Source of the DNA: Burkholderiales bacterium RIFCSPLOWO2_12_FULL_61_40 | GTDB lineage: Bacteria; Pseudomonadota; Gammaproteobacteria; Burkholderiales; Burkholderiaceae_C | Direction: 5' to 3' | Assembly: GCA_001770935.1 (NCBI GenBank) | Contig: MESI01000127.1 | Location: forward strand, 20,884 to 84,883 | DNA: 64,000 nt | Part shown: in pieces, positions 46,218-55,558 of the stretch | How positions within the stretch are numbered: position 1 is the first letter of the stretch | Layout: each line of letters starts with the position of its first letter | Made by a program: the position numbers and the translations under genes | Notes under the pieces: generated by a model | What the model was told of the DNA's origin: nothing | Database searches by the model: none | Seen by the model: the letters and a program-made list of their open reading frames with translations, nothing else

Positions 46218-47705
46218 ATTAATCTCGACTACACCACCCTGGAAGCCCTGCGCCGCCAGCACCCCGCCTGGCGCCTGCTGGCGGCCGAGCACGCGCCGCT
46301 GATTGGCAGCTTTTTGCACCACGCTTTCATCGTTCCCAACGTGCGGGTGATGGCGCAGTCCGATCTGGTCGAGGGGCTGGAGGATACCTTGTTTGGCTTG
46401 CGCGAGCAGTCGGCGGCGCGTGGCGGTGGGCAGTTGTTTCCCAAGAGTGCGCAAGAGTACCTGAACGACTGGGCCGCCAACGAAAAAGGCTGGCTGCGAA
46501 AGTTTTACCCCGCAGGCTCGGACGAACCGCATTTTGACCTGACCCCGGCCACCGAGCGCGCGCTGGCTTGGTTGACCAGCCTGACGGAGCGCGCCTTTGT
46601 CGGCACCGAGTCGCGCCTGCTCACGCTGTTTGAACTGCTCAAGCAGATGAGCGAAGGCAGCGATACCAACCCCGAGACGCGCCTGCAGGAGTTGCACAAA
46701 AAACGCGACGAGATCGACGCCGAGATAGCGCTGGTGCTGGGGGGTGAGATGCCCCTGCTGGACGACACGGCGGTCAAGGAGCGCTTCCAGCAGTTCACCG
46801 GGCTGGCGCGCGAGCTGCTGACCGATTTTCGCGAGGTGGAGCACAACTTTCGCGGCCTGGACAGACGCGTGCGCGAGCGCATTGCGCTGTGGGACGGCGC
46901 CAAAGGTGCGCTGCTGGAAGAAATCATGGGCGAGCGTGACGCCATTGCCGATTCGGACCAGGGCAAGAGCTTTCGTGCCTTTTGGGACTTTTTGATGTCG
47001 CAGGCGCGCCAGGAAGAGCTGACGCAGTTGCTGGAGCGTGTGCTGCAACTGCCCCCGGTGGCGGCACTGTCGCCGGACTTGCGGCTCAAACGTGTGCACT
47101 ACGACTGGCTGGAGGCCGGTGAACACGCGCAGGCTACGGTGGCGCAGTTGTCGCAGCAGTTGCGCCGCTTTCTGGACGACCAGGCCTGGCTGGAAAACCG
47201 CCGCATCATGGATATTTTGCGCGGCATCGAGGCGCGCGCACTGGCGCTGCGCGCCACAGCGCCCACCGGGGCTTTCATGGAGGTGGACGACTTGAACGCC
47301 AGCCTGGAGCTGCCCATGGAGCGCCCGCTGTTCAGCCCGGCCCTCAAGACCGTGATTGCCAACGTGGCGCTGCAAGCGGGGGATGCGGATATGGACGCCG
47401 CCGCCCTGTTCTCGCAAGTGCGGGTCGACAAGGCCGCGCTGGCGGGCCACATCCGCCAGTCCTTGCAAACCCGAGCCCAGATCAGCCTGGGGGAACTGCT
47501 GCAAACGCGGCCACTGGAACAGGGGCTGGGCGAGCTGGTGGCCTACCTGCAACTGGCCAGTGAGGCCCCGAACTCGGTGGTGGACGAGGCCACGCTGGAG
47601 TCGGTGGAGTGGATGGTGCTGGAGCCACAAGCGGCGCCAGACAATTTGACCACCCCGGTCACCCGCCGCGCCCAACTGCCGCGCGTCATTTTTGTGAGGA
47701 GCTGA
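46218..47705 (+). CDS. jetA: Wadjet system protein JetA (DUF3375), putative ATT start
   Basis: (M)NLDYTTLEALRRQHPAWRLLAAEHAPLIGSFLHHAFI; DUF3375-like; frame open from 46179 with no ATG/GTG/TTG before 46314; GGAG 6 nt before ATT at 46218. Confidence 0.85.
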   Translation: MNLDYTTLEALRRQHPAWRLLAAEHAPLIGSFLHHAFIVPNVRVMAQSDLVEGLEDTLFGLREQSAARGGGQLFPKSAQEYLNDWAANEKGWLRKFYPAGSDEPHFDLTPATERALAWLTSLTERAFVGTESRLLTLFELLKQMSEGSDTNPETRLQELHKKRDEIDAEIALVLGGEMPLLDDTAVKERFQQFTGLARELLTDFREVEHNFRGLDRRVRERIALWDGAKGALLEEIMGERDAIADSDQGKSFRAFWDFLMSQARQEELTQLLERVLQLPPVAALSPDLRLKRVHYDWLEAGEHAQATVAQLSQQLRRFLDDQAWLENRRIMDILRGIEARALALRATAPTGAFMEVDDLNASLELPMERPLFSPALKTVIANVALQAGDADMDAAALFSQVRVDKAALAGHIRQSLQTRAQISLGELLQTRPLEQGLGELVAYLQLASEAPNSVVDEATLESVEWMVLEPQAAPDNLTTPVTRRAQLPRVIFVRS

Positions 47706-47787
47706 GGATGGGGTGCCATGTATATTGGGTTGTGACGATTTGCTGTTATGGTGTAATTAATAAAGTCACTGTTTAGAATTTACATTA

Positions 47788-49023
47788 ATGATTCTGCGGC
47801 ATATCCAATCGCATCTGCAAACGCTGCTGACCCACTTCCCCTGCGTGGTGCTGACCGGGGTGCGGCAGTCCGGCAAAACAACGCTCCTGAATTTGCTTCC
47901 CGGCGAATGGCGGCACTTTGATATGGAAAACTCGGCGGACCGCCAGCAACTGCTGGCCGATCCGGATCTGTTCTTGCGCTTGCATGCCGACAAGGTGGTG
48001 ATCGACGAAGCGCAGTTGGCCCCCGCCTTGTTTCCAGCGCTGCGCGTGGCGATCGACCGGGACCGCACCAGGAAAGGGCGGTTTCTATTGTCGTGCTCCA
48101 GTTCGCCGGAATTGGTCAAGAAGATTTCGGAAAGCCTGGCAGGTCGGGTGGCCCGCCTGGAAATGGCACCGCTGAGTCTGGCGGAAGCGTGGCAATTGCC
48201 ACCGTCCCGTCTTTACCCCCTGCTGGCCGAGGGCGCAGCGATTGAGGATATCCAGAGCGCTGCAGCTTCCCGCCTGACGGTGCAGCAGGTGCGTGAGTAC
48301 TGGTTCCAGGGCGGTTATCCAGAGCCCTGGTTGAGTACCAGCGAGGAATTTCGCAGTCTGTGGTACCGGCACTATATTGATGCGTATTTGCTGCGCGATA
48401 TTGGCGCTTTGTTCCCCAATCTGAACCGGGACCGTTACCGGCAGTTCATTGCCCTGTTGAGCCAGCATTCCGGCAACATTCTCAACAATGCCGACATTGC
48501 CCGAACGCTGGGCGTGAGCGAACCCACCGTGCGCGACTGGTTGGGTATCGCGCACGATACCTTTCTATGGCGGCATATCCCGGCCTGGGATCGCTCGGCG
48601 GCCAAGCAACTGGTCAAGCATCCCAAGGGTTTTCTGCGGGACAGCGGCCTGCTGCACCGGCTATTGCGAATCCCGGATATCGACATGCTGGGCACCCATC
48701 CTGCGGTTGGGAAATCGTGGGAGGGCATGGTGGTGGAAACCTTGCTGCGGGGTTTTGAGAACGCTGGCATTGACGTGAACCCCTTTCATTACCGCACGCG
48801 GGGTGGGGCGGAGATTGACCTGATCCTGGAAGGCCCGTTTGGCAGTGGCAACTTCCTGCCGGTGGAAATCAAACTGACGCAGCAGTCCGATAAACGTGCC
48901 TTGCGCTCGCTGTCAGAGTTTGTTGCGGCCCACAACTGCCCGCTGGGCCTGGTCATCAACAACGACGAGCGTCCGCGCTGGCTCGATGATCGTATTCTTG
49001 CCATTCCGGCGGCTAGTTTGTGA
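47788..49023 (+). CDS. AAA ATPase with C-terminal DUF4143-type domain
   Basis: FPCVVLTGVRQSGKTTLLNLLPGEWRHFDMENSADRQQLLADPDLFLRLHADKVVIDEAQLAPALFPALR; GGAEIDLILEGPFGSGNFLPVEIK. Confidence 0.88.
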   Translation: MILRHIQSHLQTLLTHFPCVVLTGVRQSGKTTLLNLLPGEWRHFDMENSADRQQLLADPDLFLRLHADKVVIDEAQLAPALFPALRVAIDRDRTRKGRFLLSCSSSPELVKKISESLAGRVARLEMAPLSLAEAWQLPPSRLYPLLAEGAAIEDIQSAAASRLTVQQVREYWFQGGYPEPWLSTSEEFRSLWYRHYIDAYLLRDIGALFPNLNRDRYRQFIALLSQHSGNILNNADIARTLGVSEPTVRDWLGIAHDTFLWRHIPAWDRSAAKQLVKHPKGFLRDSGLLHRLLRIPDIDMLGTHPAVGKSWEGMVVETLLRGFENAGIDVNPFHYRTRGGAEIDLILEGPFGSGNFLPVEIKLTQQSDKRALRSLSEFVAAHNCPLGLVINNDERPRWLDDRILAIPAASL

Positions 49024-49072
49024 CCGTGTTGATCAAGCCAATATGACCAAGTACTACTTTGGGGAAATTACG

Positions 49073-49309
49073 ATGCAAACCATTCTGACCAGCAAGGGGC
49101 AAGTCACGATACCCCGCGTTGTCCGCCAGCATTTTGGGCTCAAGCAAGGCATGGCCATTACCTTTGCAATCGAGGGTGACCACATTGCCCTGCGTGCTGC
49201 GCGCCTCCCCCGACAAACTAATGCCAGTGGTTTTGGCCTGATCCAGAGCCGACGTACCCGCGTGCCAGCGGATTTTGACGTCGCCAGCCTGGTCACTGAC
49301 GTGCCATGA
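49073..49309 (+). CDS. AbrB/SpoVT-type antitoxin-like protein
   Basis: MQTILTSKGQVTIPRVVRQHFGLKQGMAITFAIEGDHIALRAA. Confidence 0.85.
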   Translation: MQTILTSKGQVTIPRVVRQHFGLKQGMAITFAIEGDHIALRAARLPRQTNASGFGLIQSRRTRVPADFDVASLVTDVP

Positions 49310-49387
49310 CCGAGCTCGACGCCCGCAAGGCTGGAAGCCGCCGGTCAAATTGTTGGCCAATTGACCGCTTGTGGTGGAGTTCTTGTC

Positions 49388-50059
49388 ATGACGAATGAAG
49401 ACCTTGGCGATACACCTGCGGCAAACCCTGCCGCGCCCCAGCACGACCTGACCAGCCTCGTCGTCCCCTTGCTCAAAAGCGTGCTGTACCGCGATGAAGA
49501 CGCCCAGGCCTGGGCCGCCTTGCTCAAGCTGCAGGCCCGGGTGCGCGACTATGTGGCCGTGCTGGCCCTGGACCTGGTGCTGGACGAAGCTGAAGGGTAC
49601 GCCTTTTTGCGTTCTCGCTCCACGCCCGATGAAGATGCGCCCAAGTTGCCACGGCTGGTGGCGCGCCGGCCCCTGAGTTTCCAGGTCAGCCTCTTGCTGG
49701 CGCTCTTGCGCAAGAAGCTGGCCGAATTCGACGCCAGCGGCGGCGACACCCGGCTGATTTTGTCGCGTGACGCGGTGGTGGAGCTGGTGCGCGTCTTCTT
49801 GCCAACGGGCTCCAACGAATCGCGCCTGATGGACCAGGTGGAAACACATTTGAACAAGATCATCGACTTGGGTTTCGTGCGGCGCTTGAAACCCCAGGCC
49901 AGCCCTGCCGGGCGCGCGGCGCAAGAGCCGGTGTACGAGGTACGGCGCATTCTCAAGGCCTTTGTGGATGCGCAGTGGCTGGCCGAATTTGACCAGCGGC
50001 TGGCCGCCTACCAGGCGCAACTGGCAGCACCTGAAGCGGAGGGCGCTGACTATGATTGA
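49388..50059 (+). CDS. jetB: Wadjet system protein JetB (DUF4194)
   Basis: [51 protein letters not shown]...[42 protein letters not shown]. Confidence 0.9.
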   Translation: MTNEDLGDTPAANPAAPQHDLTSLVVPLLKSVLYRDEDAQAWAALLKLQARVRDYVAVLALDLVLDEAEGYAFLRSRSTPDEDAPKLPRLVARRPLSFQVSLLLALLRKKLAEFDASGGDTRLILSRDAVVELVRVFLPTGSNESRLMDQVETHLNKIIDLGFVRRLKPQASPAGRAAQEPVYEVRRILKAFVDAQWLAEFDQRLAAYQAQLAAPEAEGADYD

Positions 50060-53000
50060 TAGCACGATGCCACAAGACTTCCTTGCTTCCGTTCGCCCTG
50101 AGCCTGTCGAAGGGTTGTCGGCTTCGACTGGCTCAGTCCGAACGGTTCGCGAGCCAGAACTGGATTTCAGCGCCCCCGAGGCGCTGACTGGCTTTCGCCT
50201 GATGCGCCTCGAAGTCTTCAACTGGGGCACCTTCGACAAACGCGTCTGGACGCTGGCGCTGGATGGCAAAAACGGTTTGCTGACCGGCGACATCGGCTCT
50301 GGCAAGTCCACGCTGGTCGATGCCATCACGACCCTGCTGGTTCCGGCCCAACGCATCGCCTACAACAAGGCCGCTGGGGCAGATGCGCGGGAACGCTCGC
50401 TGCGCTCCTACGTGCTGGGCCACTACAAATCCGAGCGCAACGAGGTCAGCGGCAATGCCAAACCTGTGGCGCTGCGGGACCAGAGCAACTATTCGGTGAT
50501 TCTGGGCGTGTTCCACAACGCCGGTTTCGACCAGACCGTGACGCTGGCGCAGGTGTTCTGGATCAAGGATGCGGGCGGTCAACCCGAGCGCTTTTATGCG
50601 GTCGCGGAAAAGCCCCTGGCGTTGGCCACTGACTTCGCCCACTTTGGCACGGAGATAGCGCAGTTGCGCAAACGCCTGCGCAAAAACGGCGTCGAGCTGT
50701 TTGACAGCTTTCCGCCCTACGGCGCGCATTTTCGCCGCCGCTTTGGCATCGAGGGCGAGCAGGCGCTGGAGCTGTTTCACCAAACGGTGTCCATGAAATC
50801 GGTGGGCAACCTGACCGACTTTGTGCGTCACCATATGCTGGAGCCATTTGACGTGGCGCCGCGCATCTCTAGTCTGATTGCGCACTTTGACGATCTGAAC
50901 CGCGCCCATGAGGCCGTTCTCAAAGCCAAGCAGCAGGTGGAACTGCTCTCGCCCCTGGTGGCCGACTGCGACCGGCATGCCGCGCTGCTGGCGGCCACGG
51001 ATGAACTGCGCGCTTGCCGCGAAGGGCTCAAGGCCCACTTTGCCGGGCTCAAGCTGGCCCTGATTGATGCGCGCCTGGAGACGCTGGCCGACAATTTCAA
51101 GAGCGAAAGCACCAAGGTCGAGCGGCTGGAAGCACGTAAAACAGCCCAGCAAGTGCAGGAACGCGAACTGCGCCTGAGCATCGCCCACAGCGGCGGCGAC
51201 CGCATCGCCCGCATTGATGCGGAGATTGCGCGCAGGCAGTTGGAGATCACACGGCGCCAAGCCAACGCCACACGTTACGACGAACTGCGGCAAAAACTCA
51301 ACTTGCTGCAGGTACGCAGCGCCGAAGACCTGGTGGTACAGCAGCAAACCTGCGCTCAAAAACACGAGGTCGAGAGCTGCCGCGCCGTGGAGCTGCAAAA
51401 CGAACGCAACGAACTGGGCGTGACTTTTGCCCAGGGGCGCCAGGAGCACGAGGCCCTGAGCGCCGAGATCGCCAGCCTACAGGGTCGGCGCAGCAACATC
51501 GATGCACAGCAAATCGCCGTGCGCGCCGCCCTGTGCCAGGCCCTGAATGTGCGGGAAGATGCCATGCCCTTTGCTGGCGAGTTGATCGAGGTGCGCGACG
51601 ATGAACGCGACTGGGAAGGCGCTGCCGAGCGCTTGATGCACAACTTTGCGCTCTCCCTGTTGGTGCCGGAGGCGCACTACGCCAAGGTGGCTGAATGGGT
51701 GGACCAAACCCATTTGAAAGGCCGCCTGGTGTACTTTTGCGTACGCGCGGCCAAGCAGGCGGACTTGCCCTCGGCGCACGCCGATGCGCTGGTGCGCAAG
51801 CTGACGCTCAAGCCCGATTCGCCGTTTTACGCCTGGCTGGAAAATGCCGTTTGGCAGCGCTTCAACGTGGTGTGTTGCAGCACCCAGGAGCAGTTTCGCC
51901 GCGAACCCAAAGCCATTACCCGCGCCGGGCAGAGCAAAGGCGGCGAGCGCCACGAGAAAGACGACCGCCACCGCATCGACGACCGCAGCCGCTACGTGCT
52001 GGGCTGGAGCAACACCGCCAAACTCGACGCGTTGAACGGCAAGAAGCGCGGGCTCGAAGCGCACCTGGCCCACACCGGCAAACAACTGGCTGACGTGGAC
52101 CGCGAGCAAGGCGAAATCAAGGAACGCCTGGCGACCCTGTCCAAACTGGTGGAATACCGCGACTACGCCGAACTCGACTGGCCCGTGATCGCGCTGGAGG
52201 TGGCCAAGCTGGCCGACGAACTCGCGGCGCTCAAAGCCGCCTCCGATGTGCTGCAGACCCTGACAAAAAGCCTGGGCGAGCTGGAAGCCGAGCTGCAAAC
52301 CACCGAACAGCAACTGACGGAGCAGCGCGAGCGGCGCGCCAAAACCGAGCAAAAAACCAGCGACATGCAGGTGCTGCGTAGTCAAACTGAGGCGTTGCGG
52401 GGCAACTGGGCAAAGCAAGAAGCCCTAGCCACGCGCCTAATCAGTTTGCAACAAGAAATACTTGGCGAACACACGCTGACCATCGAATCCTGCGACAACC
52501 GGGAGCGCGAGATGCGCGACGGGCTGCAAAAAGCCATCGATGCCGACGATGGCCGCACCAAGCGCCTGCGCGACAAAATCATCGACGCCATGCGCAGTTT
52601 CAGCACCCGCTACCCGCTGGAGACGCAGGAGGTGGATGTGGCGGTGGAGGCGGCGGGCGAGTACCGCACCCTGCTCGACAAACTGGCCATGGATGACCTG
52701 CCGCGTTTTGAGACGCGCTTCAAGGAACTGCTGAACCAGAACACCATCCGCGAAGTGGCGCAGTTCAACACCAAGCTGAACAACGAGCGCGAAACCATCA
52801 AGGCGCGCATCGCCCGCATCAACCAGTCGCTCACGCAAATCGATTACAACCCCGGCCGCTACATCGTGCTGGAAGCGCAGGTCAGCACGGACGCCGAAGT
52901 GCGCGACTTCCAGACCGAATTGCGCACCTGCCTGGAGGGCTCGCTCTCGGGCTCCAATGGCAACAACGACGAGGGCCAATATTCCGAGGCCAAGTTCCTG

Positions 53001-53519
53001 CAGGTCAAGCACATCATCGAACGCCTGCGGGGCCGCGAAGGGCAGGGCGAGCAAGACCGGCGCTGGGCCGCCAAGGTCACCGATGTGCGCAACTGGTTTG
53101 TGTTCTCGGGCAGTGAACGCTGGCGCGAAGACGACCGCGAACACGAGCACTACTCGGACTCGGGCGGCAAGTCCGGCGGTCAAAAAGAGAAGCTGGCCTA
53201 CACCATATTGGCGGCCAGCCTGGCCTACCAGTTCGGCCTGGCCTGGGGCGAAAAGCGCTCGCGCAGCTTCCGCTTCGTGGTGATCGACGAAGCCTTTGGC
53301 CGCGGCTCGGACGAGTCGGCGCAATATGGACTGAAGCTGTTCCAGCAACTCAATCTGCAACTGCTGATCGTCACCCCGCTGCAAAAAATCCACATCATCG
53401 AGCCCTATGTGGCCAGCGTGGGGTTTGTGCACAACGAGGAGGGGCGTGATTCCAAGTTGCGCAATTTGAGTATTGAGGAGTACCGGGAGGAGAAGGGGCG
53501 TGTGGAGTTGGCGAAGTAG
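50052..53519 (+). CDS. jetC: Wadjet system SMC-like ATPase JetC (COG4913-type)
   Basis: [47 protein letters not shown]-term [31 protein letters not shown]...[15 protein letters not shown]. Confidence 0.95.
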   Translation: MIDSTMPQDFLASVRPEPVEGLSASTGSVRTVREPELDFSAPEALTGFRLMRLEVFNWGTFDKRVWTLALDGKNGLLTGDIGSGKSTLVDAITTLLVPAQRIAYNKAAGADARERSLRSYVLGHYKSERNEVSGNAKPVALRDQSNYSVILGVFHNAGFDQTVTLAQVFWIKDAGGQPERFYAVAEKPLALATDFAHFGTEIAQLRKRLRKNGVELFDSFPPYGAHFRRRFGIEGEQALELFHQTVSMKSVGNLTDFVRHHMLEPFDVAPRISSLIAHFDDLNRAHEAVLKAKQQVELLSPLVADCDRHAALLAATDELRACREGLKAHFAGLKLALIDARLETLADNFKSESTKVERLEARKTAQQVQERELRLSIAHSGGDRIARIDAEIARRQLEITRRQANATRYDELRQKLNLLQVRSAEDLVVQQQTCAQKHEVESCRAVELQNERNELGVTFAQGRQEHEALSAEIASLQGRRSNIDAQQIAVRAALCQALNVREDAMPFAGELIEVRDDERDWEGAAERLMHNFALSLLVPEAHYAKVAEWVDQTHLKGRLVYFCVRAAKQADLPSAHADALVRKLTLKPDSPFYAWLENAVWQRFNVVCCSTQEQFRREPKAITRAGQSKGGERHEKDDRHRIDDRSRYVLGWSNTAKLDALNGKKRGLEAHLAHTGKQLADVDREQGEIKERLATLSKLVEYRDYAELDWPVIALEVAKLADELAALKAASDVLQTLTKSLGELEAELQTTEQQLTEQRERRAKTEQKTSDMQVLRSQTEALRGNWAKQEALATRLISLQQEILGEHTLTIESCDNREREMRDGLQKAIDADDGRTKRLRDKIIDAMRSFSTRYPLETQEVDVAVEAAGEYRTLLDKLAMDDLPRFETRFKELLNQNTIREVAQFNTKLNNERETIKARIARINQSLTQIDYNPGRYIVLEAQVSTDAEVRDFQTELRTCLEGSLSGSNGNNDEGQYSEAKFLQVKHIIERLRGREGQGEQDRRWAAKVTDVRNWFVFSGSERWREDDREHEHYSDSGGKSGGQKEKLAYTILAASLAYQFGLAWGEKRSRSFRFVVIDEAFGRGSDESAQYGLKLFQQLNLQLLIVTPLQKIHIIEPYVASVGFVHNEEGRDSKLRNLSIEEYREEKGRVELAK
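50089..50145. repeat. VRPEPVEG-type palindromic repeat at the jetC 5' end
   Basis: CCGTTCGCCCTGAGCCTGTCGAAG (50089-50112) vs CTTCGACTGGCTCAGTCCGAACGG (50122-50145), near-perfect 24-nt inverted arms with 9-nt loop; encodes [20 protein letters not shown]. Confidence 0.95.
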
Positions 53520-53633
53520 GATGAAGACGGGTTTGACAAGGCGAGAATGCAACGGTTCGGCTTTCCCAAACAGTTGCCAATACACAGAATTTGAAGTGAT
53601 GACTGGGGTGATACCCCCCATGAAGGACAGACC

Positions 53634-54863
53634 ATGGCATTGATCGAAGGTTTTCGCGTTCAGAATTACCGCGCGTTAAGAGACGTAACGTTGGGCAAGC
53701 TTTCTTCGCAGGGCGGCGAACCGCTGACGCCGTTTACGGTGGTGATCGGTAAAAACGGAGTGGGCAAGAGCACCTTGTTTGATGCTTTTGGTTTCGTGGC
53801 CGACTGCTTGGTGCACGACGTGGAGCAGGCTTGTGACATGAAGCAGCGTGGTGGCTACGAGCGCTTGCGTTCCAGAGGGACAATCGACCCGATTCGGTTT
53901 GAAATCTATTACCGAGAGGCCACGGGCGAACGACCAATGACTTACGAGTTGTCGATTGCATTGGACGAAACCGGGCGCCCCTTTGTCGAGTCTGAGTTAC
54001 TGAAACAGCGGCGTAAGGGACAAAAGCATGGTCGACCGTACCCTTTTTTGCGACTGAACCACGGCAAAGGCATGGTTTGGGCGGGCGAGGAAGCGGTTGA
54101 GGCGGAAGGGGGCGAGGAGGATCGTGCTCAGACCTTGGTTGAGTTGACCGACCTGCGCCAGTTGGGTATTGCTACATTGGGTACGCTCAAAGAGCATCCC
54201 CGCATCAAGCGTTTTCGTGACTTTTTGAAGGGCTGGTACCTGTCGTACTTTTACCCCGATGCAGCCCGCAGTCTTCCAACTGCTGGCCCCCAGAAACACT
54301 TGAACAGCCATGGCGACAACATTGGCAATGTGGTGCAGTTCATGGCGCGGGAGCACAAGGATAGGTTCAAGGCGGTTCTTGATCGCATAGCGGCCAAAAT
54401 TCCCGGTATCAGGAGCATCGACACCCAGGAAACCCAGGACAAACGTTTGCTGCTGCGCTTCAATGACGGGGCGTTTGCTGACCCATTTTTTGCGCAGCAG
54501 ATGTCCGACGGCACCCTCAAGGTGTTTGCCTACCTGCTGTTGATGGACGACCCCGAGCCGCCGCCCTTTATTTGCATTGAAGAACCCGAAAACGGTCTGT
54601 ACCACAAGCTGCTAGAGGCACTGGCGCAAGAGTTTCGCGCACATGCCACCGGCAAGAAAAATGCGCCCCAGATTTTTGTGACGACACACCAGCCCTACTT
54701 TGTCGACGCCTTGTCGCCGGACGAAGTCTGGATTTTGGAGAAGGGCGCGGATGGTTATTCATTCATCCGGCGGGTGTCTGATCTGGAGATTGTCAAAAAC
54801 CTGGTCGAAGAGGGTTTGCCGCTGGGTGGTCTTTGGTACAGCGACTATCTGGAGACGAAGTAA
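53634..54863 (+). CDS. AAA family ATPase (OLD/RecF-like), guest gene between jetC and jetD
   Basis: GFRVQNYRALRDVTLGKL...FTVVIGKNGVGKSTLFDAFGFVADCL; FICIEEPENGLYHKLLEALAQEF; QIFVTTHQPYFVDAL. Confidence 0.9.
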   Translation: MALIEGFRVQNYRALRDVTLGKLSSQGGEPLTPFTVVIGKNGVGKSTLFDAFGFVADCLVHDVEQACDMKQRGGYERLRSRGTIDPIRFEIYYREATGERPMTYELSIALDETGRPFVESELLKQRRKGQKHGRPYPFLRLNHGKGMVWAGEEAVEAEGGEEDRAQTLVELTDLRQLGIATLGTLKEHPRIKRFRDFLKGWYLSYFYPDAARSLPTAGPQKHLNSHGDNIGNVVQFMAREHKDRFKAVLDRIAAKIPGIRSIDTQETQDKRLLLRFNDGAFADPFFAQQMSDGTLKVFAYLLLMDDPEPPPFICIEEPENGLYHKLLEALAQEFRAHATGKKNAPQIFVTTHQPYFVDALSPDEVWILEKGADGYSFIRRVSDLEIVKNLVEEGLPLGGLWYSDYLETK

Positions 54864-54866
54864 GCC

Positions 54867-55511
54867 ATGCACATCGAGGTTTTGGTGGAGGACAGCTCCG
54901 GGGAAAGGCTGTTGGCACAACTGCTGCCGCAAATCATCGGCGAGCAGGGGGCGCCACACACTTGGCGGCTCAAAGCCTACAAGGGCATTGGACGTATTCC
55001 GCAAGGTCTGTCGCCAAAGGCGGACCCGGCCAAACGCATACTGCTTGATCAGTTGCCCCGGTTGCTGCAAGGCTATGGAAAAACGCCAGGTATCGATGCG
55101 GTCGTCGTGGTGCTGGACACGGATCGGCGAAATTGCAAAGAATTTCTGCAAGAGTTGAAGTCGGTTGCTGACAACTGCAACCCGGTGCCGCACACGCTGT
55201 TTCGGCTGGCCATTGAGGAGGTGGAAGCCTGGTATCTGGGAGACCGCGCCGCCTTGCTGAAAGCCTACCCGCGCGCCAAGCGGGATGTGCTGGACCGTTA
55301 CGTGCAGGACAGCGCGTGCGGCACCTGGGAACTGCTGGCCGATGCCGTCCATGCGGGTGGCGCTGCGGCCATCAAAAAGGCGAGTTGGCCATTGCCTGGG
55401 CAGATAAAACATGAGTGGGCTGAAAAAATCGGCCCCTTGATGCGTCTTGATCAAAACGTGTCGCCAAGCTTCGGCAAATTTCGTGACGGCCTGTTGCGGA
55501 TGATTGCGTAA
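54867..55511 (+). CDS. DUF4276-like protein, possible TOPRIM nuclease partner of the upstream ATPase
   Basis: MHIEVLVEDSSGERLLAQLLPQI...VVVVLDTDRRNCKEFLQEL...PHTLFRLAIEEVEAWYLGDRAALLKAYP; starts 3 bp after the ATPase stop. Confidence 0.78.
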   Translation: MHIEVLVEDSSGERLLAQLLPQIIGEQGAPHTWRLKAYKGIGRIPQGLSPKADPAKRILLDQLPRLLQGYGKTPGIDAVVVVLDTDRRNCKEFLQELKSVADNCNPVPHTLFRLAIEEVEAWYLGDRAALLKAYPRAKRDVLDRYVQDSACGTWELLADAVHAGGAAAIKKASWPLPGQIKHEWAEKIGPLMRLDQNVSPSFGKFRDGLLRMIA

Positions 55512-55558
55512 AAAGTGTTCGGCATTTTGATGGACTTCCAGCCAAGCCAGGTGCCCGC

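Noticed and set aside
49306-49396. 30-codon ORF after the AbrB-like gene as a VapC/PIN toxin remnant
   Set aside because: MTELDARKAGSRRSNCWPIDRLWW... shows no PIN motif; similarity to the MxLDT start of VapC is too weak.
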